The translations under genes were made by a program, and so were the position numbers. A model generated the notes under the pieces. That model had not been told where the DNA came from and searched no databases. It saw only the letters and a program-made list of their open reading frames with translations. 64,000 nt of DNA from Morella rubra. Lineage: Eukaryota; Streptophyta; Magnoliopsida; Fagales; Myricaceae. Below are positions 57,995 to 64,000 of the stretch, one piece after another; positions within the stretch are counted from its first letter, which is position 1; each line of letters starts with the position of its first letter. The stretch covers positions 16,699,011 to 16,763,010 of the forward strand of contig CM025856.1 in assembly GCA_003952965.2 (NCBI GenBank), in the 5' to 3' direction.

Positions 57995-60900
57995 ATGGCT
58001 CCCGCTGTCTCAAAAATTGCCATCATCGGAGCTGGTGTTAGCGGCTTAGCAGTCGCTAAACAACTCTCCCACCACAACCCCATAGTCTTTGAGGCCACTG
58101 ACTCCATTGGGGGTGTCTGGAAGCACTGTTCTTATAGTTCCACGAAACTTCAGTCCCTTCGTTGTGATTATGAGTTTTCCGATTTCCCTTGGCCTGACAG
58201 GGACAACACCAGCTTTCCATCTCATACTGAGATATTAGAATACTTGCACTCATATGCTAACCACTTTGATGTGCTTAGGTTTTTGAGGTTCAACTCAAAG
58301 GTGGTGGAGATCAAGTTTGTTGGTGACCGGGAGGCAACTGATTTCAGTGGGCAACCAATAAGCCTGTTACCCGGACACCCAGTTTGGGAGGTTTCTGTGC
58401 AAACCAGCGGTTCGGACACCATTGAGGTCTTCAACTTCTCTTCTTCTTTTTCTTTTTTTCTTCTAAAAAAGCGCATGGGGACTATGGCGTTGAACTTAGG
58501 TATAATTAGGGTTGCAAGCAAATTAAAAAGAAAACAAAGAAATAGCAACATGATTTCTCTTACATCTTTCTTTCTATACAGAACTTAAGAACTACATATA
58601 TTTAAGTTCATGGTGAATAAAAAATGAGTTTTTTTTTTCCTATTTTCTTAATGCAGTGTTACGTCTTCGAGTATATTGTCGTTTGCATCGGAAAATATGG
58701 GGATATAGCTAAAATTCCGGAATTTCCACACAACAAGGGCCCAGAGATTTTTCAGGGCCAGGTCTTGCATTCAATTGATTATTGCAAACTCGACAAAGAA
58801 TCTGTTTCAAATCTACTAAAAGGGAAGAAGGTTGCAGTCATTGGCTTCAAGAAATCAGCTATTGATTTAGCACTGGAGTGCGCAGAGGCGAACCAAGGTA
58901 AATTAATTAGAACTTTTATAATCTATATTATTCGATGCAAGAAAGTGAAAATTTAATGTGCCAAAAGTTCTTCTAATGCTTTAAAAAGTCCTTTATGTTT
59001 GGGTTGAATGTTTCCTTCGTTACTTTCTTTCAGTCCAAAATATTCGATCCATTAATGGAAACCCATGAATCCTGAGCCATCTTCATTCTTCAAAGTTGCG
59101 CGCAAACAATTGAGGATCCATAGTTGATCTCATGTTCAATACATTTGTCATGATCATGATCACCGCTTCCCAGTTGTCGATTGATTTTCGATTCATTTTT
59201 TTTTAAAAAAAAAAAGTTCAATTCCATGGGGTATTAGGAAAGCTCCTCCATATTTGTTCAGATCATGACTCTTCTTTCTCTTCCTCTGGTTTCTTTTTGT
59301 CCTTATTTTTCTTTTGGGGTTTAGCATCCAAGAAAAAAAAAACTCCTTGTTGGCGCATAACTTACATCATCATGTCAATTCCTTTGGTTTCTCATTTTCC
59401 CCTTCGGATGTTTTTTTTTTTTTCAACTCTTCTTTTTGTTTTCTGAGCCTTCTTCGAAATTATATTGGATCTGGTGGTTTAGGAAATTAATTAGTATAAG
59501 ACTCCAGAATTAGTTTAGTATACACGTGGCTTGTAATTACTTAGCTGATCATCTTGTGATAATAGAATAGTGGAAGGGTTGAATTTTGGACGAGAAAAGA
59601 AAAAGAAAGGAAGGGTTTGAATTTTAGTTCGTATTTTGGACGTCAAGGACTCGGAATTTGCATGGTTTTGATTTCAATAGACTACTGCTCAAGATCATGT
59701 ACTTTGACGTGTGACTGATGAGTACTTTTCAACGAATCGAAATCACAATAATTAGAATTATTCCACGGATCAGATTTGACTTTATTAATCAATTATTATA
59801 TATCTTGAGGAAAAGGAAAGAAAAGTATTCAGTACTTTCAACATCACCGAACCCACTGAAACAAAAGGAATCATATATGTCCCACAGTAGCCAATAATGG
59901 AAAAAAATTTCAGATACAACAATGTACCCTTAGATGTCAATTGCTCTTGTACCTGCTGTGGGAAAATTTGGGTGTGTTGTGTGGGAAACTTCTCTTCATC
60001 TTTTCTTTTGAAAGGAGAAAAAAAAGAAACTTTCAAGAAAATTCTCCCTTCTTAATTTTCTTTCCAAGTACTGCGCATGATTTTCTATTTTAGGGTAGAA
60101 TTTCTATAAGATCCTTAAATTATTATTTATAACAAAACCATGCATATTTTTTACACTATTAATATTTAAGATATTCTATGGTGGAGTTATCTTAGAAAAT
60201 GTAGAAAATCAATATTCCTATCAGCTTACCTTATCTATATAAGGTTGGACTTTTTTTAATTTCTTTCCAGCTTAATTATTTGTTAGGCGTAGTCTGTGTC
60301 CTCGACCCAACTGCATGCGATCTGTTCAGCACGCCATATACAATTCGTTTGTACTTTGGCAGATCTGCAAATTTCACCCTCCTTGCGAGGAAACCCTGAA
60401 GCATTTTCCCTTTGAGTCTGATCATGTATTTTTTTTCGTAATTATATAATTAATTAGCTAATGACTTAGTGGATGGGCGGGCGACTTTAATTTGTTTACA
60501 TGTTTTGCAGGACCGGAAGGGCAGCCATGCACTATGGTGGTAAGGACTTTGCACTGGACAGTTCCCCATTACTGGGTTTGGGGTTTGCCATTTTACTTGT
60601 TCTACTCAACAAGATCTTCTCAGTTTCTCCATGAAAGACCTAACCAAAGCTTTCTCAGAGTCCTTCTTTGCCTTCTTTTATCCCCAATGGTACGTAATTA
60701 ATCGCGATTTCTCAGTGCACAGATTAGTTTTGAGTTATAGAACGTACTCTATCTTCTGGGCTGAGTATGACATGAGTTCTAATGTTAAGCTGTTCTATAT
60801 TGATTATCAACAGAGAAGTGGAGTTTCGAAATTTATAGAGTCCTATCTGCTGTGGAAACTTCCTCTGCAGAAGTACGGTTTGAAACCAGACCACCCTTTT

Positions 60901-61626
60901 GAGGAAGACTACGCGTCCTGCCAAATGGCTATCATGCCAGAGAATTTCTTCCCTGAGGCAGATAAGGGAAAGATTCTCTTCAAAAGAGCATCGAAGTGGT
61001 GGTTTTCCAAGGAAGGAATTGAATTTGATGATGACACAAAATTGGAGGCTGATGTTGTAGTTCTTGCAACCGGTTACGACGGGAAGAAAAAGCTCAGAAC
61101 TATCTTACCTGAGCCTTTCCGTAGTTTGCTAGAATATCCATCGGGTATCATGCCCTTATACAGGTAAACGATCGATACTGCTAAAATTTGTTGTCATGGG
61201 CTGTGGATCTCGTTCGGCGATCACTGTATATATCCGGTACTTCAATGGAGAATAATGGTGCAGTATTTTCCCTTTTCATGCAGGGGCACAATCCATCCAT
61301 TGATTCCGAGCATGGCTTTTGTCGGTTACCTAGAGAGCGTTTCAAACCTTCATACCGCGGAGCTGCGTTCCATATGGCTAGCTCGTCTTCTTGACGATAA
61401 ATTTAAGCTCCCAACTGTTGAGAAGATGATACAACAGACGAACAAAGAAGTGGAAGTGTCCAAGAGGACAACCAGGTTCTATAAGAGGCACTGCATTTCT
61501 ACTTTCAGCATCAATCACAGTGATGAAATATGTGAGGAGATGGGGTGGAATTCTTGGAGGAAGAACAATTGGTTTTCAGAAGCATTTAGCCCTTATGGTA
61601 GTCAAGACTATGACAAGGAGGACTGA
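57995..61626 (+). CDS. FMO1: flavin-dependent monooxygenase, FMO1 type (pipecolate N-hydroxylase-like)
   Basis: This is an intact five-exon gene. Exons 57,995-58,426, 58,657-58,897, 60,511-60,689, 60,814-61,163 and 61,284-61,626 all have GT/AG introns and join to 514 codons plus stop. The product aligns along its whole length with Arabidopsis FMO1 (530 residues as I recall). That enzyme uses FAD, NADPH and O2 to N-hydroxylate pipecolic acid, giving the mobile signal of systemic acquired resistance. The FAD site IAIIGAGVSGLAVA lies at residues 8-21. The FMO signature FQGQVLHSIDYCK is near residue 170, the NADPH site VAVIGFKKSAIDLA near 203-216, and ATGYDGKKKL near 380. The end, FYKRHCISTFSI through AFSPYGSQDY, is diagnostic of the FMO1 subgroup rather than the YUCCA or glucosinolate S-oxygenase groups. 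No transit or signal peptide is seen. The start fits the family N terminus. Substrate is inferred from similarity. Confidence 0.93.
58898..60510 (+). other. long second intron of the FMO1-like gene
   Basis: This 1.6-kb intron has T-rich and A-rich runs but no recognisable transposon or gene. A minus-strand 83-codon frame (60,036-59,785) is Phe-rich and is not taken as coding. The other three introns are 230, 124 and 120 bp. Confidence 0.8.
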
Positions 61627-61977
61627 AGCAGTACTGCTAAGTTGGCGTATTGGTAGCCTTACTACTTACTATGATCTGAGAGGTCTCTGGCATGTAATTC
61701 ATTATATTTTACTAATTAAACAATAAACTATATATACAAAAATATATAGGTAACCGATATATGTAGCATGTAAAAGAGGATTGAAGATCTGCTATATTAT
61801 ATATATGTTTGATTGAAAAAAGGGGTATTCTACCTTAACATAGTCCATAAAACAGGGGATGTAATAACCTGGAAATTGGAAAACACAAGGCTGAATTTGA
61901 CTGGAAAAGAGGGTTCCTGAATCATACACGAACCATTACTTCTCTTACTCCAATATAGACCAGAAATTTTTCACAAG

Positions 61978-62007
<30 letters not shown>
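61978..62007 (+). repeat. run of 30 A, read as U30 just after the peroxiredoxin Q stop codon
   Basis: The plus strand carries 30 consecutive A. Seen from the minus-strand peroxiredoxin Q gene this is a T30 tract starting 9 bases after the TGA, in the 3' untranslated region. It may be an expanded homopolymer, or the tail of a retroposed fragment read from the other strand. Exact length is prone to sequencing error. Confidence 0.9.
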
Positions 62008-62009
<2 letters not shown>

Positions 62010-62015
62010 AGATGC

Positions 62016-63729
62016 TCAAATGCTTTGAAGCAGTTTCAAAGTCTCATCGATATGTTTCTCGGGTTGGAACTGGTTGTTGTAGACGAGCTGAACCACCCCA
62101 TTCTTGTCGAGAACATAAGTCTGTCTTCCAGGTAGTGTTCCAAACAGATCTGCTGGAACTCCCCACTCTTTCCTCACCTTGTTTCCCTCGTCGCTCAGCA
62201 AAGTGAAAGGAAGCTTATATTTCTTTGCAAAAGCCTACAAATATTAAACCCTTGTCAACTATAAGCACATGATGAGCAACCAGGGCGAGCTTCATAATAT
62301 CACAAAAACTCAGGGGTGATGTTAGCTTGAGTTCTTTATACGGTAACAGTTTATAGTCTTGAGAGTACAAAAGCTTGCTAAGTCAATTTTATAAGGAGCC
62401 GTGGAAGAAAATATTACATCCAAAGAAAAAAATTGAACTTTTTTGTGCATGATTATCATATAATTGATTGGAAAAGTATAGCTGACTTTAACAAAATTGT
62501 CATATCTAGCCTGTTCTTCAGTCATCTCACTAGGGGCGGCTCAAAGGGCAAGCAGGTGAGGCAATAGCCTAAGGCTCCTTAAAATTAAGAAAAAAAAAAA
62601 ACTAAAATTTTTCAGATAAAACTTAAAGAAAATGCCTACAAAATAGGAATATTTAAAAATTAGCTTACAAAATTGAAATTGAAAATAAAAAACACATCCT
62701 AGAAACTAGCACTATCAAGTCTCTTTTCAAAATAATAGCACTATCAAGGTTTCTTTTCAAAATAATAGCACTATCAACGTCCCTTTTCAAAATAATAGCA
62801 TCATTCACAATAAATTATCCTTCTAAAACCTAGAACTACAACTATTTACCACAATTGGCTATTTATTGCTAACTAAGTTCTTATTTATAGATAAATTAAA
62901 GGGACTTATTTCTTATTTCAAAAACTACAGAGAAAATCTGCTTTGGATTTATCTAAACAAGTTGCAGTTGAGATGGATATAGAAGTCGTTAAAAAGCGTG
63001 TCATTCATAGGAAAAAAAATATGAAAATTGGTGATTAGATGATGAAATCAGCATAGGAATCTTTCAATATTGATGATATATTCGGCTTTTTGTTTAGTCT
63101 TGAAAGATTAAGATATTTTGATGATTGTGCTTTAGAAAAAAAAATGTCTCGATCTTGAAAAATTTCTTAAACATGACATGCATTCTGATATTGATAGTTT
63201 AATTTTGAATTTATTAATTATTTTTTAAAAATTAAAGTTAGGTACACTCCGCTTCTTGCAGCATCCACTGCAGAGTGACAAACAAAAGGACCAAGCTGCA
63301 TGCGAATCATTGGTGGGCGAGACGGTATGTAATTAAGAAGTCATAACCATATGACCAAGCTGGCTTACATAATCCAGAACAGGGTAAAGGGGGTTATTAC
63401 TTGGAGATAGAAATTGCATAACTAGGTTAAAGAAGTCATGAATTGCTGAAACCGTTGAAAAAATGAACTAGACTTTAGTTTCTAATCATGACTTTTATGC
63501 ATAGTTACTAGTGGTAGTCTCATCATAGATAAAAGCACCAAGAAAAAAAGGGCAAACAGCTCCCTTTAATATAAATCCCTTTATATTTCCCCCCTGGCCC
63601 AGTATAAAGCTATTCTATAATGGAAAGTTTTCGCATTACCTTGTGAGACGATGGATCATCACCGCTAATCCCAACAACCTCAGCCCCTGCTTTCTTAAAC
63701 TTCTCATAAGAATCCCTGAAAGCACAAGC
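62016..63729 (-). CDS. PRXQ: peroxiredoxin Q, chloroplastic; last two exons only
   Basis: Exons 63,729-63,640 and 62,234-62,016 are visible, both in phase 0 with AG/GT borders, and encode the last 102 residues. The first reads ACAFRDSYEKFKKAGAEVVG then ISGDDPSSHK. The second reads AFAKKYKLPFTLLSDEGNKV through GTLPGRQTYVLDKNGVVQLV to KHIDETLKLLQSI. These match plant peroxiredoxin Q, a monomeric thioredoxin-dependent peroxidase of the chloroplast that reduces H2O2 and organic peroxides near thylakoids. The Cys in ACAFRD fits the resolving cysteine of the C-x4-C pair; the peroxidatic Cys and transit peptide lie in exons beyond the right edge. The intron (1.4 kb) holds a hAT fragment. The gene faces the FMO1-like gene, with stops 390 bp apart. 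The visible part is unbroken. Confidence 0.93.
62530..63235 (+). mobile_element. hAT transposon fragment in the peroxiredoxin Q intron
   Basis: The left end reads CTAGGGGCGGCTCAAAGGGC then AGGCAATAGCCTAAGGCTCC, the style of plant hAT ends. Inside (about 62,950-63,230) the reading gives AVEMDIEVVKKRVIHRKKN, then FNIDDIFGFLFSLERLRYF, and after a frame change near 63,150 DLEKFLKHDMHSDIDSL. These blocks come from the same hAT transposase type as the fragment at 46.7-47.2 kb. Stops and the frame change show it is dead, and no right end was found. It lies opposite in direction to the host gene and is removed with the intron. Confidence 0.75.
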
Positions 63730-64000
63730 CTGTAGGAGTATCAATATAATTTGTTAGGCCCTGAATAACATAGAGGTTCGTTTTCGATTGACAACTATAT
63801 GAACGGGAATCTATTCTAATCACAGTGACAAACACAAAAGAAATTGATAAGGATTTTTTCTGTCATAAACATACATTCGATCTGGAACAGAGTCCCTGAC
63901 CAAAGCCATGCCCCATGACACTTAAAACGATTGTAGGTGTACACGTATAACCAGTTATCACTAGAGAAATGTGATCTCAGATTGCCCACTAGAACCCTGT
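63730..64000 (-). other. part of the next upstream peroxiredoxin Q intron
   Basis: By gene structure this should be intron. I searched it for the exon with the TPGCT peroxidatic block and did not find it, so that exon lies beyond the window. Nothing else is seen. Confidence 0.7.

Noticed and set aside
62012-62206. Plus-strand 64-codon frame
   Set aside because: It is antisense to the last peroxiredoxin Q exon.

Overview
This is nuclear DNA from a flowering plant, most likely a eudicot. Three host genes have spliced plant structures with clean GT/AG introns and recognisable plant products. The spaces between them hold typical plant transposons: PIF/Harbinger, hAT, Mutator-like, L1-type LINE, and Ty3/gypsy of the Tat group. 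The species cannot be named from the sequence alone.

Layout. Bases 1-11,460 hold no host gene that I can recognise, only a decayed PIF/Harbinger transposase near 4.6-5.3 kb; base composition drifts markedly here. From 11.5 to 17.4 kb there is AT-rich DNA with a hAT remnant, two fold-back elements and the 3' end of a LINE. At 17.4-18.8 kb, on the minus strand, lies an intact four-exon gene for a plastid DUF4079 membrane protein of 269 residues. From 19 to 24.5 kb I see no gene. From 24.5 to 29.3 kb lies an old Tat-type Ty3/gypsy fossil that ends in an unusual two-length tandem repeat. A minus-strand LINE follows at about 31.9-35.1 kb, cut by an assembly gap of exactly 1,000 N.

From 35,391 to 45,669 lies a 10.3 kb element with 210-bp terminal inverted repeats. 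It fits a Mutator-like transposon. It carries a GRF zinc-finger/coiled-coil/membrane-anchor gene at its left end and a PB1-like acidic gene at its right end, facing each other. I see no transposase catalytic region in it, and its middle 5.8 kb has a strange composition. It is the most interesting object in the window.

From 45.7 to 57.9 kb there are further hAT, fold-back and MITE-like elements and minisatellites, then intergenic DNA. At 57,995-61,626 is an intact five-exon gene (514 residues) closely resembling Arabidopsis FMO1, the pipecolate N-hydroxylase of systemic acquired resistance. Facing it, with stop codons 390 bp apart, is the 3' part of a chloroplast peroxiredoxin Q gene. The visible intron of that gene contains a hAT fragment, and the gene runs off the right edge.

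No operon-like cooperation is expected here. The three host genes act separately: a plastid membrane protein, an immune-signal enzyme and a plastid peroxide scavenger.
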